64,000 nucleotides of DNA from Haloparvum alkalitolerans (GTDB taxonomy: Archaea; Halobacteriota; Halobacteria; Halobacteriales; Haloferacaceae): assembly GCF_050122995.1 (NCBI RefSeq), contig NZ_JBNLIA010000016.1:33866-97865 (forward strand), read 5' to 3'. The translations under genes and the position numbers were made by a program. Shown here piece after piece: positions 43,321-52,100 of the stretch (positions are counted from its first letter, which is position 1; every line of letters starts with the position of its first letter). Under the pieces are notes generated by a model. That model had not been told where the DNA came from. It did no database searches and worked only from the letters and a program-made list of their open reading frames with translations.

Positions 43321-44616
43321 GTGCGACTGGTACAGGTGATGATCCCGGCCGGCAAGCGGGCCGCGGTGATCGACGCGCTCGACGAGGAGGGGATCGACTA
43401 CGTCGTGACCGACGAGACGAGCGGCCGCGAGTTCACCGCGGTCGTCACGTTCCCCCTGCCGACGGCCGCGGTCGAACCGGTGCTCGACCGGCTTCGCGAC
43501 GCCGGCATCGACGAGCGGACCTACACCGTCATCGTCTCGGCGGAGACGGTCATCTCCAGACGCTTCGAGCAGTTGGAGGAGAGCTACGCCGAGCAGTCGG
43601 ACCGGAGCGAGGACCGGATCGCGCGCGAGGAGCTGCAGACGAAGGCGGAGAACCTCGTCTCCGGCACCGGCACCTACGTCCTGATGACGGTCGTCTCCGC
43701 GGTGATCGCCACCGCGGGACTGCTCCTCGACTCGCCCGCCACGGTGGTCGGCTCGATGGTGATCGCGCCGCTCATCGGCCCGGCGATGTCCGCGGCGGTC
43801 GGGACCGTGGTCGACGACGACGAGCTGTTCCGGAAGGGGATCCGGCTGCAGGCGCTCGGCGTCGGGCTCGCGGTCGCGGCCGCCGCCGTCTTCGCCGCCG
43901 GCCTCCGGACGCTGAATCTCGTTCCGCCGGGGATGGACCCGCTGGCGCTCGCGGAGGTGTCGGAGCGACTCGCGCCGAACGTGCTGGCGCTGGCAGTCGC
44001 CATCGGCGCCGGCATCGCGGGCATCGTCTCGCTCATCACCGGCGTCTCCTCCGCGCTCGTCGGCGTCATGATCGCGGTGGCGCTCATCCCGCCGGCCGCG
44101 GCGGTGGGCATCGGCATCGCGTTCAACATCCCCCGGCTCGCGATCGGCGCGGGCGTGCTGGTGCTCGTGAACGTGCTCTCGATCAACCTCGCGGCGCTCG
44201 TGATGCTGTGGTACGAGGGGTACCGCCCGGACTCGTGGTTCCGACAGGCGGAGGCGAAGTCGGCGCTGATCAAGCGCGCGACGGTGCTCGTGGCCGCCAT
44301 CGCACTCCTCTCGGTGTTCCTCGGCGGCGTCACCTACGACGCCTACGCGGCCGCGACGACCGAGGAGCAGGTGCGGACGGCCGTCGGCGAGGAGCTGGAG
44401 CGCGCGGAGGCACAGCTCGACCTGCTGGACCTGGAGCTGCACCGGACCGGGACCGTCCCGCCGCTGGAGCTCGAACGCGTCACCGTCACCGTCGGCGCCG
44501 AGCCCGGCGGAACCGTCTCCGGGCTGGCCGACCGGCTCGACCAGCGGATCGAGGCCGCGACCGGCACGTCCGTCACCGTGGAGGTCCGGATCGTCGCGGT
44601 CGAGCGAGCGACCTGA
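43321..44616 (+). CDS. TIGR00341/DUF389 family membrane protein
   Basis: A 431-residue protein. An N-terminal ferredoxin-like cytosolic domain (residues 1-75) is followed by the DUF389 membrane domain with about six helices (SPATVVGSMVIAPLIGPAMSA, GVSSALVGVMIAVALIPPAAA) and a C-terminal soluble tail from about residue 345. The start is GTG. The motif SMVIAPLIGP is the family hallmark. Transport or sensing is suspected but not shown. It ends 44 bp before the palindrome at 44661. Confidence 0.82.
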   Translation: MRLVQVMIPAGKRAAVIDALDEEGIDYVVTDETSGREFTAVVTFPLPTAAVEPVLDRLRDAGIDERTYTVIVSAETVISRRFEQLEESYAEQSDRSEDRIAREELQTKAENLVSGTGTYVLMTVVSAVIATAGLLLDSPATVVGSMVIAPLIGPAMSAAVGTVVDDDELFRKGIRLQALGVGLAVAAAAVFAAGLRTLNLVPPGMDPLALAEVSERLAPNVLALAVAIGAGIAGIVSLITGVSSALVGVMIAVALIPPAAAVGIGIAFNIPRLAIGAGVLVLVNVLSINLAALVMLWYEGYRPDSWFRQAEAKSALIKRATVLVAAIALLSVFLGGVTYDAYAAATTEEQVRTAVGEELERAEAQLDLLDLELHRTGTVPPLELERVTVTVGAEPGGTVSGLADRLDQRIEAATGTSVTVEVRIVAVERAT

Positions 44617-44660
44617 GCGCCGGAGAGCGGCCGAACCGGCCGAGGGCGACCCGCCGGCCG

Positions 44661-44684
44661 TGACACAAACCGCTCTTTGTGTCA
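44661..44684. promoter_or_regulatory. Perfect 9-bp inverted repeat before the SIMPL lipoprotein gene
   Basis: TGACACAAA (44661-44669) and TTTGTGTCA (44676-44684) are perfect inverted repeats with a 6-nt spacer. The block ends 38 bp before the ATG at 44723. A TATA-like CGTTAAG follows at about 44689-44695. This position, just upstream of the core promoter, suggests an operator. It could instead act as a terminator hairpin for the gene upstream, but there is no T-run after it. Confidence 0.55.
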
Positions 44685-44722
44685 ACGGCACGTTAAGGGA
44701 GCCGGGGTGCGACGGGTCGCGT

Positions 44723-45475
44723 ATGGACGGACGAACACGAAAGCTGCTGGCCGCGCTCGCGGCCGTCGCGCTGCTGGCGACCGCCGGCTGCGCGGGGCTC
44801 GCGGGCGGGCAGACGGACGCGTCGACGACGAGCGAGGACGCCCCCGAGCGCACCATCGAGGTGAGCGCCGGCGGGGAGGCGACCGCCGAACCGGACCGCG
44901 CCACCCTGACGGTGTCGGTGCTCGCGACCGGCGACAACCCCGAGGAGGTGCGCCAGTCGCTGGCCGAGCGCGACGACGGCCTGCGCGACGCGCTGATCGA
45001 GTGGGGCGTCGCCGAGGACCGGATCCGCACCGAGTACTACTCCATCCGCGAGACGCGGGAGTCCCGCGAGCGACCGAACGTCACCACCTACGAGGGCCAG
45101 CACCGCTACGAGGTCGTGCTCCACGACGTCGAGGCGGTCGGCGAGGTGATCGACGTGGCCGTCGACGCCGGTGCGGACGGCGTCGACCGCATCAGCTTCG
45201 GTCTGAGCGACGAGCGCGAGCAGGAACTCCGCGAGGAGGCGCTGGAGAACGCGATGGAGAACGCCGACGCCGACGCCGCGGTGCTGGCCAACAGCTCCGG
45301 GCTGACCGTCGACGGCGTCTACGCCGTCTCCACCGCACAGACCAGCGTCAACCCGTACACGACGCGGTACGCGGCAGAAACGGCCGAGGCGGGCGACGCC
45401 GCGACCGGCGTCGAGACCGGCGACGTGAGCGTCTCCGTCGACGTGCGCGTCGTCTACGAGGCGAGCGAGAGCTAA
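44723..45475 (+). CDS. SIMPL-domain (DUF541) lipoprotein
   Basis: A 250-residue exported lipoprotein with an N-terminal hydrophobic segment and the lipobox TAGC (Cys near residue 23). The SIMPL domain follows: ISVSAGGEATAEPDRATLTVSV-like at about 45-65, then LRDALIEWGVAEDRIRTEYYSI, YEVVLHDVEAVGEVIDVAVDAGAD and GVETGDVSVSVDVRVVY. These proteins sit at the cell surface with unclear function. The start MDGRTRKLLAAL is chosen over an upstream GTG inside the palindrome. Confidence 0.85.
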   Translation: MDGRTRKLLAALAAVALLATAGCAGLAGGQTDASTTSEDAPERTIEVSAGGEATAEPDRATLTVSVLATGDNPEEVRQSLAERDDGLRDALIEWGVAEDRIRTEYYSIRETRESRERPNVTTYEGQHRYEVVLHDVEAVGEVIDVAVDAGADGVDRISFGLSDEREQELREEALENAMENADADAAVLANSSGLTVDGVYAVSTAQTSVNPYTTRYAAETAEAGDAATGVETGDVSVSVDVRVVYEASES

Positions 45476-45521
45476 GCAGTCGGTCGGAGCGGTTCGGACC
45501 AGTCGTCGGACGATTTTTCTG

Positions 45522-46034
45522 GATCAGTCAAGCGCGCTGCTGTGCTCACCGCCAACATCCAGAACGCCCTCGACCGCTCGCCATACGTCGGTTTTTGTGT
45601 GATCAAGCGTTCTGCTGTGCTTGCCGACAACACCCAGAAAGCCCTCGACCGCTCGCGGGCGCTCAGCGACATATCGGCGCTCTCCGGCGGGCGAGACAAA
45701 CCGCGTCTCGCTGCTCTCCAGCGTGCAGTGGCGCGCTGGAGACACCGCCCGCGCCGATAGGGGTCGTCTGAGCGCCCGCGACCGGCCTCGCCCTTTCAGT
45801 CCGCCAGGACCGGGATTGTGGAGTCAGCCATCGCGGTCAGTTGCTCGGTGACTCTCTACGCCGGCTGTCGAGTCAAGCGTGGCCTCACGCCTCCCCAGCC
45901 TCAGCCGCCCGCGGCCTCCGCGATGCTCCGGCCGCGGGCGGGCTTCCCTCGCGCGCGTCACTCGCGCGCGCCGAGCGTTGGACAGCCTGCTGGGGCTTTC
46001 CGGGTGCTACTGTCCCGGTCAGAAGTATCGACGT
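45522..46034 (+). repeat. Dispersed GC-rich repeat element, copy C
   Basis: This fills the 596-bp gap between the SIMPL gene and serS. Two tandem units of the short motif come first (about 45522-45600 and 45601-45656; period 75 bp measured from GTGCT to GTGCT). The hairpin pair follows: GCGAGAC (45691-45697) with GTCTCGC (45705-45711), and CTCCAGCG (45716-45723) with CGCTGGAG (45734-45741). Then come GCCCTTTCAGTC, CTCCCCAGCCTCAGCC and TCCCTCGCGCGCGTCA. It ends in an inverted copy of the short motif (45983-46034). It is the only copy with opposing motifs at both ends. No gene is seen. Confidence 0.75.
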
Positions 46035-46071
46035 CCGGGTGAGAGACGCCGCAGCCACCGACGTCCGTGAC

Positions 46072-47442
46072 CTATTCGTCGCCCAGCGCCGATTCGCCGA
46101 CCGCGTCGTGGCCGTCGATGACCGAGGTCCCGCCCATGTACGGCTGTAGGGCCTCCGGGACGTCGACGGTGCCGTCGTCGTTCTGGTAGTACTCCAGGAT
46201 CGCCACGACGACGCGAGGGACCGCGAGCCCCGAGCCGTTGAGCGTGTGGAGGTAGTCGGCCGACTCGTGGTGCTCCTCGCGGTACCGGATGCCGGCGCGG
46301 CGCGCCTGGAAGTCCCCGAAGTTGGAGACCGACGAGACCTCCAGCCATCGACCCCCCTGCTCGGGGCCGTCCGCCATGTCGTCGCCGGGCGCCCACACCT
46401 CGATGTCGTACTTCTTCGCCTGGGTGAAGCCGAGGTCGCCGGTACACATCTCCAGGATGCGGTACGGGAGGTCGAGCCGGCGGAGCACCTCCTCGGCCTC
46501 GTCGAGCAGGCCCTCGAAGCGCTCGTCGCTCGCCTCGGGCTTCACGAAGTTGACCATCTCCACCTTGTTGAACTGGTGGACGCGGACGATGCCGCGGGTC
46601 TCGGTGCCGTGCTCGCCCGCCTCCTGGCGGAAGTTCGGCGAGTAGGCCTGATACTTCAGCGGGAGGTCCTCAGACAGCAGGATCTCGTCGCGGTGCATGT
46701 TGGTGACGGGCACCTCCGCGGTCGGGAGCAGCCAGAGGTCCTCGTCGTCGTACTCGTCGGCGTTGTCGCCCTCGATCCGGTAGGCGTCCTCGGTGAACTT
46801 GGGGAACTGGCCGGTGCCGCGCATCGACGCCGAGTTGACCGGGATCGGCGGGAACACGTCGCGGTACCCCTGCTCGCGGTGGACGTCGAGCATGAACTGG
46901 ACCAGCGCGTGCTCCAGCCGGGCGCCGTCGCCCTTGGCAAAGTAGAAGCCGCCGCCGGAGACCTTCGCGCCGCGGTCGAAGTCGAGGATCTCCAGCTCCT
47001 CGCCCAGGTCGTAGTGCGGAACGACCGTCTCCGGGAGCCCGCGCAAGTCGTCGAACCCCTCGCGGCGGCGCTCGACGTTCTCCGACTCGTCCGCGCCGAC
47101 CGGGACCGAGTCCTGCGGGATCTGCGGGAGCTCCAGCAGTCGGCGCTCCAGTTCGGTCTCCAGTTCGTCGGCGCGCGCCTCGACCTCCTGCAGCTCCGCC
47201 TTCAGCTCGCTCGAGCGCTCGATGGCCTCCTGGGCCGCCTCCTCCTCGCCGGACTGCTTCAGCTCGCCGATCCGCGAGGAGACCTCGTTGCGCTCGTGGC
47301 GCAGGTCGTCCCCGCGCGACTTGAGCTCGCGCCACTCCTCGTCGACCGCGAGCAGGCGGTCCAGATCCACATCGACGCCCTTCTGTTCGAGGGCAGCCCG
47401 CACCGTCTCCGGATTCTCCCGGACGAACTGTCGCGACAGCAT
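46072..47442 (-). CDS. serS: Seryl-tRNA synthetase
   Basis: A 456-residue class II synthetase that charges tRNA-Ser (and tRNA-Sec where present). The N-terminal long coiled-coil arm spans about residues 27-110 (KSRGDDLRHERNEVSSRIGEL). Class II motif 2 is in NFRQEAGEHGTETRGIVRVHQFNKVEMV. Motif 3 is LNGSGLAVPRVVVAILEYYQ. It is the ordinary, bacterial-like type, not the rare methanogenic type. Start MLSRQFVRENPETVRA is standard. Confidence 0.95.
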   Translation of the reverse strand: MLSRQFVRENPETVRAALEQKGVDVDLDRLLAVDEEWRELKSRGDDLRHERNEVSSRIGELKQSGEEEAAQEAIERSSELKAELQEVEARADELETELERRLLELPQIPQDSVPVGADESENVERRREGFDDLRGLPETVVPHYDLGEELEILDFDRGAKVSGGGFYFAKGDGARLEHALVQFMLDVHREQGYRDVFPPIPVNSASMRGTGQFPKFTEDAYRIEGDNADEYDDEDLWLLPTAEVPVTNMHRDEILLSEDLPLKYQAYSPNFRQEAGEHGTETRGIVRVHQFNKVEMVNFVKPEASDERFEGLLDEAEEVLRRLDLPYRILEMCTGDLGFTQAKKYDIEVWAPGDDMADGPEQGGRWLEVSSVSNFGDFQARRAGIRYREEHHESADYLHTLNGSGLAVPRVVVAILEYYQNDDGTVDVPEALQPYMGGTSVIDGHDAVGESALGDE

Positions 47443-47553
47443 TTGTCCTCCGTTCCGCGGGACGGCGGAAAACCGTATCGGAGCGTCGCCACGGCGGCAC
47501 AGACCACCGAAACGTTCAGAAAGCCGGCATCGAAGCCGGAGAGCCGACCCGTC

Positions 47554-48327
47554 TCAGAGCCCGGTCGGGTGGTCGATGAACGTCGTCTCCAGCCCCCAGT
47601 CCTCGGTCAGTTCCTGCAGTCGGCGCACGCCGAACGTCTCCGTCGCGTAGTGGCCCGCGAGGAAGACGTTGATCCCCGCCTCGCGCGCCTCGTGGTACGT
47701 CCGGCCCTTTCCCTCGCCGGTGACGAGCGCGTCCGCGTCCGCCGCGACCGCCTCGTCCAGCCAGTCGCCGCCCGCGCCCGTCACCACCGCCACGCGGTCG
47801 ATCCGGTCCGGGCCGAACGCGAGCGTCCGCGTCTCCGCAGGCCCCTGGTCGAACCCCGCCAGCGTCGCCTCCACGTCCGCGACCGACAGCGGCCCCTCGT
47901 CCGCGGCGACGGTGCCGACCGTCCCGATCGTCTCCGGTCCGACCGAGCCGAACGGCTCGCGGTCGGTCACGCCGAGCGCCGCCGCCACGCCCGCGGCGTT
48001 GCCGAGCTCCTGATGGCCGTCCAGCGGGAGGTGCGAGACGTACAGCGCCACGTCGTTCTCGATCAGGGGGGCGATCCGGCCGTACGCGCGCCCCGTCACG
48101 CGCTCGATCCCGCCCCACGAGACGCCGTGGTGGGCGACCAGCGCGTCCGCCCCCGCGTCGACGGCGGCCTCCGCGGTCGCCTCGACCGCGTCGACCGCGA
48201 AGGCGACGCGCTCGACCGTCCCCTCCTCGGGGCCGACCTGCAGGCCGTTCGCGCTCGCGTCCAGGTCGGCGTACGCGGCGGTGTCGAGTCGCTCGTCCAG
48301 TCGGTCGACGAACGCTGAAAGTTCCAT
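47554..48327 (-). CDS. Nif3-like dinuclear metal centre protein (GTP cyclohydrolase 1 type 2 family)
   Basis: A 257-residue Nif3/YbgI-family protein that forms toroidal hexamers with a two-metal site. Metal ligands are visible in VAHHGVSWGG (two His) and in the C-terminal FLAGHYATETFGVRRL (His and Glu). VVTGAGGDWLDEAVAADADALVTGEGK is the conserved core. Function is disputed. The start MELSAFVDRLDERLD is clear. Upstream lies the inverted repeat element. Confidence 0.88.
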   Translation of the reverse strand: MELSAFVDRLDERLDTAAYADLDASANGLQVGPEEGTVERVAFAVDAVEATAEAAVDAGADALVAHHGVSWGGIERVTGRAYGRIAPLIENDVALYVSHLPLDGHQELGNAAGVAAALGVTDREPFGSVGPETIGTVGTVAADEGPLSVADVEATLAGFDQGPAETRTLAFGPDRIDRVAVVTGAGGDWLDEAVAADADALVTGEGKGRTYHEAREAGINVFLAGHYATETFGVRRLQELTEDWGLETTFIDHPTGL

Positions 48328-48371
48328 GGAGGCGCCTCGCGGCCCGAGAGGAAAAGCGGGGCGGTCGCGGC

Positions 48372-48982
48372 GGGGAGGAACGGCGACGGTGGTAGTGGGT
48401 GCTGTGGCGGTGAGGTAGCTGTGGTGGTCGGTGCTGTGACCCGTATCGATGCGGTCGGCGCGCGCGACCCTGACGCGCGCGAGGGAGGCGGCGGCGCGGC
48501 CGCCTGCTGTGCGTTGCGGTTCCGCGGCCGCGCCGCCGCCGAGGCTGGGGAGGGGCGAGGCTGCGGTGCTGTGCGGTCGCGGGGCAGTGGGTGGGACTGA
48601 AAGGGGCAGCCGGCTCGATCCGGCCCCGGCGCCTCAAGCACTCGCGGCGGGCGGTGCGGAGAGGCGCGAGCGCGCAGAGCGTGCCGCGTTCCCGCGAGGC
48701 ACGAGCGGGAGCCCGTGAGTCGCAGCCCGGCAGCCCGCTACCGCAGGCAGCCCGGACCGTCTCACGACGGCCGGTCGAGCCGGCTGGGGCTTTCTGGGTG
48801 TTGCTGTCCAGATCAGCAGGATCGACAGCAGTTTCAAAAACGTCGTACAGAGAGCCGGCTGGGGCTTTCTGGACGTTGCTGTCAAGATCAGCAGGATCAG
48901 TAGCAGACACAGAAAAAGCGCCGTATAGAGAGCCGGCTGGGGCTTTCTGGACGTTGCTGTCACGATCAGCAGTCACAGAACC
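48372..48982 (-). repeat. Dispersed GC-rich repeat element, copy B, with three tandem edge motifs
   Basis: On the minus strand it starts with three tandem edge motifs. Their GAGCCGGCTGGGGCTTTCT cores (plus strand) begin at 48777, 48852 and 48930, giving spacings of 75 and 78 bp. It continues into GCCGGCTGCCCCTTTCAGTC, CTCCCCAGCCTCGGC and CCTCCCTCGCGCGCG, matching copy A. It lacks the two-hairpin segment of copies A and C. It fills the 729-bp gap between the Nif3-like gene and the gene ending at 49057. Ends are approximate. Confidence 0.75.
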
Positions 48983-49056
48983 GGGGACACGGAACCGGAG
49001 GCACGGAACCGCCCGGACGCGGCGGCGCGCCCCGTCTCACGTGCTCGACCGCGGTC

Positions 49057-49764
49057 TCAGGCCGGGACGGTCTGGACGTACCGCCGGAGCGTCTCGCCCT
49101 CGGCGTCGCGCAGTTCCACCACGAACTGCTTGCCCGTCGCGCCGTCGGTCAGTTCGGCCTTCCGAAGCTCGAACTCGTAGGGGGGCTCCGAAAGCGTCAC
49201 GAGCTCCTCCCCGCCGGTCGTGACGACGACGCGGTCGGCGCCGCGGACGGCCTCCAGGTGACAGGCCACGAGGTCGCCCTCGTCCTCGCAGATCACGTCC
49301 GCGCCGGCGTCGGGGGCGGCGTCGCCGCCGTCCGCGAGCGGCGAGGCGTACTCGAACATCATGACGCCGGGCGTCACGGTGCCGGCGAGGAGCACGAGCG
49401 TCAGGAAGACGGACAGGTTCAGCTTGGAGGCCTGTCGCGCGAGGAACCGGGCGACCGGGTGCTCGGCGGTGCGCCGGAGTCGGATCGCGGCCGGGACGAC
49501 CCCGAGGTGGGTGAGCGGCCCCCAGACGATCAGGAGGAAGCCGTACGCCATCGTGTAGGTGAGGAACCCCCAGTCCGGGCGGTACGAGAGCAGGACGCTC
49601 GAACCGGTCCAACAGAAGAAGCCGAACACGACGAGCGTCCCGCTCTTCAGCCAGCGCCACGCGGGCGTGTTGGCGTAGTAGACGCTCAACAGGTCCCGCC
49701 AGAGCTGGCGAACGACGCGTCGGAGGCCGGCCACGGGCGCTGAGGCGCGGTGGATGATCGACAT
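49057..49764 (-). CDS. Membrane protein of the heme-copper reductase operon
   Basis: A 235-residue protein with three predicted helices: WLKSGTLVVFGFFCWTGSSVLL, FLTYTMAYGFLLIVWGPLTHLG and LSVFLTLVLLAGTVTPGVMM. From about residue 135 there is an exposed beta-rich domain with two Cys (DVICEDEGDLVACHLE) that could form a disulfide. It starts 55 bp after the catalytic subunit on the same strand, so it is probably the last gene of that operon. I do not recognise a family. It may be an accessory subunit or assembly factor. Confidence 0.65.
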   Translation of the reverse strand: MSIIHRASAPVAGLRRVVRQLWRDLLSVYYANTPAWRWLKSGTLVVFGFFCWTGSSVLLSYRPDWGFLTYTMAYGFLLIVWGPLTHLGVVPAAIRLRRTAEHPVARFLARQASKLNLSVFLTLVLLAGTVTPGVMMFEYASPLADGGDAAPDAGADVICEDEGDLVACHLEAVRGADRVVVTTGGEELVTLSEPPYEFELRKAELTDGATGKQFVVELRDAEGETLRRYVQTVPA

Positions 49765-49819
49765 GGAGTGTGTGGGGTGATCCGGACGGAGCGAAGACGA
49801 CTCGCGACCGATCGGGGCG

Positions 49820-51550
49820 TCAGGCCCCGATCGACCACAGCTGCGTGAGCAGGTACCAGTTCAGGACGTACGCGGCGACGAACGCGGCCATGAACACCAG
49901 ACAGAGGACGAACGTCCCCCGGAGCTCGACGGCGTGGACCGAGGTGCCGCCGTCCGGCGTCAGCCCGCCCTCCGCGTGGAGGTCCGTGAGGTCGCCCCCG
50001 CTGTTGTCCGCACCGAACAGCAGCGACCCGACGGTCGCGACGACGAACAGGATCCCCGAGAGGATCGCCAGCAGCGCGAAGACGCCGAACAGCGCGAACA
50101 GCGGGCTCGCGGCCGCGAGGCTGAAGTCGGTGCCGGGGATGTTCCGAACCACCTCGGCGGTGCGGCGCGGGACGCCGTAGAGGATGCCGGCGTACATCAG
50201 CATCAGCGTCGCGACGCTCATCGTCCCCGCGTAGGCGTAGGGGACGAGCGACGCCAGCCGGTCCGAGACGAACTCCCGGCGGAACATCGTCTTCACGACG
50301 AACAGGGTCAGCCCCATGAACGTCAGCGTCGTCCCGAGCGCGACGGTCGCGTGGAAGTGGCCGACGGTCGCGAGCGTGTTGTGCCAGGTCATGTTCACCT
50401 GCATCTGGCCCATCACGACGCCGGTGATGCCGCCGAGGAAGCCGAACAGGATGACGCTGAACACCACCGACGAGAAGACGGGGTTGCGCCACGGCGCGGA
50501 CGTGAGCCAGCCGAACAGCCCGCCGCCGAGCCCGCGCTGGCGCCGCCCGGCCTCGATGCCGGCCGGGATGGCGAACGCGTGGATCATGCTCGCGAAGGCG
50601 GCGCCGTAGAAGGCGTAGGAGGTGTTCCAGACCCGCCAGCCGGTCGACATCCCGGGGTCGACCAGCAGGTGGTGGGCCGCGCCGAGGTTGATGAAGAACA
50701 GGTAGAGGATGAACGCCGACCGGGAGACCTTCTCGCTGACGACGACCGCGCCCCCCACGACGTGCGTGAGGAAGTACCAGACGGTCACCATCGCCAGCAG
50801 GTTGATCTGCTGGGTCCCGTGGCCGACGATCCAGTAGAGCTGGCGGTAGATGCCGACCTCGACCGACTCGATCAGGCCGACGCGCCAGACCAGCGCGTAC
50901 GCGAACGCCGCGATGCCGCCGAGGATCGCCTCCACGGCGATGACCCCGGTGACGAACGCGCCGAACGTCACCAGCGGGAGCGTCTTCGTCGCCGCGCCGC
51001 GCTTCTCCGTCCAGACGGCCGCGAAGAAGGGCAGCGCGGCGACCGTCGCGCCGAGCAGGAAGACGATGGCCGTCGCGTAGAACCACGGCGACACCGGGAG
51101 CGGCACGTACGCGGTCAACAGCGGCGCCTGCTCGGGCGCCTCGGTGAACCAGATCGAGAGGTTCACGCCGACCGCGCCCGCGACCATCACGGCCCAGCCC
51201 GCCTTCGCGAGCGTCGTCAGCGGCAGTCGGCGGCCGAGCACCATCGGTCCGCCGACGTACAGCACCGCGATCTCCATGAACACCATCCAGAAGATCAGCA
51301 GGTTCCACGCGTGCAGGCTCAGGTGCGTGTAGAAGTCGCCGGGTTCGAGCAGGCCGATCAGCTCCCAGCGCGTGGTCGCGACGGTGAACGCGAAGCTCCC
51401 GCCGACGACCAGGGCGATCACGGCCGTCACGCCGAACAGCTTGACGTGCTCCTCGACCGAGCGGTGGACGTCCAGCCCGGTCACCGAGCAGCTACGATAC
51501 CCCTCGGCGTCGTACTCGTTGCCGAACAGCGCGCGTAGGGTACCCAGCAT
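49820..51550 (-). CDS. Heme-copper oxidase superfamily subunit I (ba3-like; candidate NO reductase)
   Basis: A 576-residue membrane protein with about 13 helices. All the heme and copper histidines are present: low-spin heme His80 (or His76), CuB His244, His293 and His294, heme His398 and His400 (VGHFHATV). The four-residue step from His244 reads HGTQQ, so position 248 is Gln. Oxygen reductases have the cross-linked Tyr there (HPxVY). Loss of that Tyr is a mark of NO-reducing members. The neighbourhood (NirK, halocyanin, copper ATPase) agrees. Automatic annotation would call it b(o/a)3-type oxidase subunit 1; oxygen reductase remains possible. Confidence 0.82.
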   Translation of the reverse strand: MLGTLRALFGNEYDAEGYRSCSVTGLDVHRSVEEHVKLFGVTAVIALVVGGSFAFTVATTRWELIGLLEPGDFYTHLSLHAWNLLIFWMVFMEIAVLYVGGPMVLGRRLPLTTLAKAGWAVMVAGAVGVNLSIWFTEAPEQAPLLTAYVPLPVSPWFYATAIVFLLGATVAALPFFAAVWTEKRGAATKTLPLVTFGAFVTGVIAVEAILGGIAAFAYALVWRVGLIESVEVGIYRQLYWIVGHGTQQINLLAMVTVWYFLTHVVGGAVVVSEKVSRSAFILYLFFINLGAAHHLLVDPGMSTGWRVWNTSYAFYGAAFASMIHAFAIPAGIEAGRRQRGLGGGLFGWLTSAPWRNPVFSSVVFSVILFGFLGGITGVVMGQMQVNMTWHNTLATVGHFHATVALGTTLTFMGLTLFVVKTMFRREFVSDRLASLVPYAYAGTMSVATLMLMYAGILYGVPRRTAEVVRNIPGTDFSLAAASPLFALFGVFALLAILSGILFVVATVGSLLFGADNSGGDLTDLHAEGGLTPDGGTSVHAVELRGTFVLCLVFMAAFVAAYVLNWYLLTQLWSIGA

Positions 51551-51551
51551 C

Positions 51552-52094
51552 TCAGGCCTCCTCGACGACCAGCGTGCCGTGCATCGAGCGGTGCCCCTGC
51601 CCGCAGAACTCGTTGCAGATCACGTGGTAGGTCCCCGGCTCGTCGAACGTCATGGGGATCACCCACTCGTTGCCCGGGAACACCTGCAGGTTGATCTGCT
51701 TGCTCAGCGTCTCCTCGGGCCGGATCGAGAACCCGTGCTGCACGTCGTAGGCCCCGAGGTGAACGTCGTACTCGCGGCCCGCCTCCAGCACGACCGGGAG
51801 CGCGTCCCAGTTGTAGCGCATCGCGCCGACGTACACCGAGTCCTCGGGCGGCACGAGCCCGCGCTCGGTCTCCTCGGCGGCGTCCTTGTACTCCTGCACG
51901 CGCTCTCGGTACGCGTCGGGCTCAACGTCGTACGTCTCGCCGATGGGGTTCTGGTCGCCGAACTGGGTGAAGCCGCTCATCCAGCCGAAGATGCCGACCG
52001 ACCAGAGGCCGGCGATCCCGAGCCAGATCGTCTCGCGGCGGTTCACCGGCTCGTCCCACCAGTTCCCCTCGGGCGGATCGAGTGGTGCTGGCAT
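51552..52094 (-). CDS. Cytochrome oxidase subunit II-like CuA protein
   Basis: A 180-residue protein with one N-terminal helix (TIWLGIAGLWSVGIFGWMSGF) and a cupredoxin domain outside the membrane. The CuA site is complete: His120, Cys160, Glu162, Cys164, His168 and Met171 (CNEFCGQGHRSM). CuA accepts electrons from a soluble or lipid-anchored donor, here perhaps the halocyanin at 57219-57752. It starts 6 bp after the small subunit and ends one base before subunit I. Confidence 0.88.
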   Translation of the reverse strand: MPAPLDPPEGNWWDEPVNRRETIWLGIAGLWSVGIFGWMSGFTQFGDQNPIGETYDVEPDAYRERVQEYKDAAEETERGLVPPEDSVYVGAMRYNWDALPVVLEAGREYDVHLGAYDVQHGFSIRPEETLSKQINLQVFPGNEWVIPMTFDEPGTYHVICNEFCGQGHRSMHGTLVVEEA

Positions 52095-52100
52095 GCGTGA

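Noticed and set aside
47516..48976. A 486-codon open frame on the minus strand starting in the tandem KAPAG-like motif and running through the Nif3-like gene
   Set aside because: Most of it is the shadow of the Nif3-like gene and of the GC-rich repeat. Codon use is Arg-rich and unlike real genes. Only the short tandem motif is of interest and is reported as a repeat.
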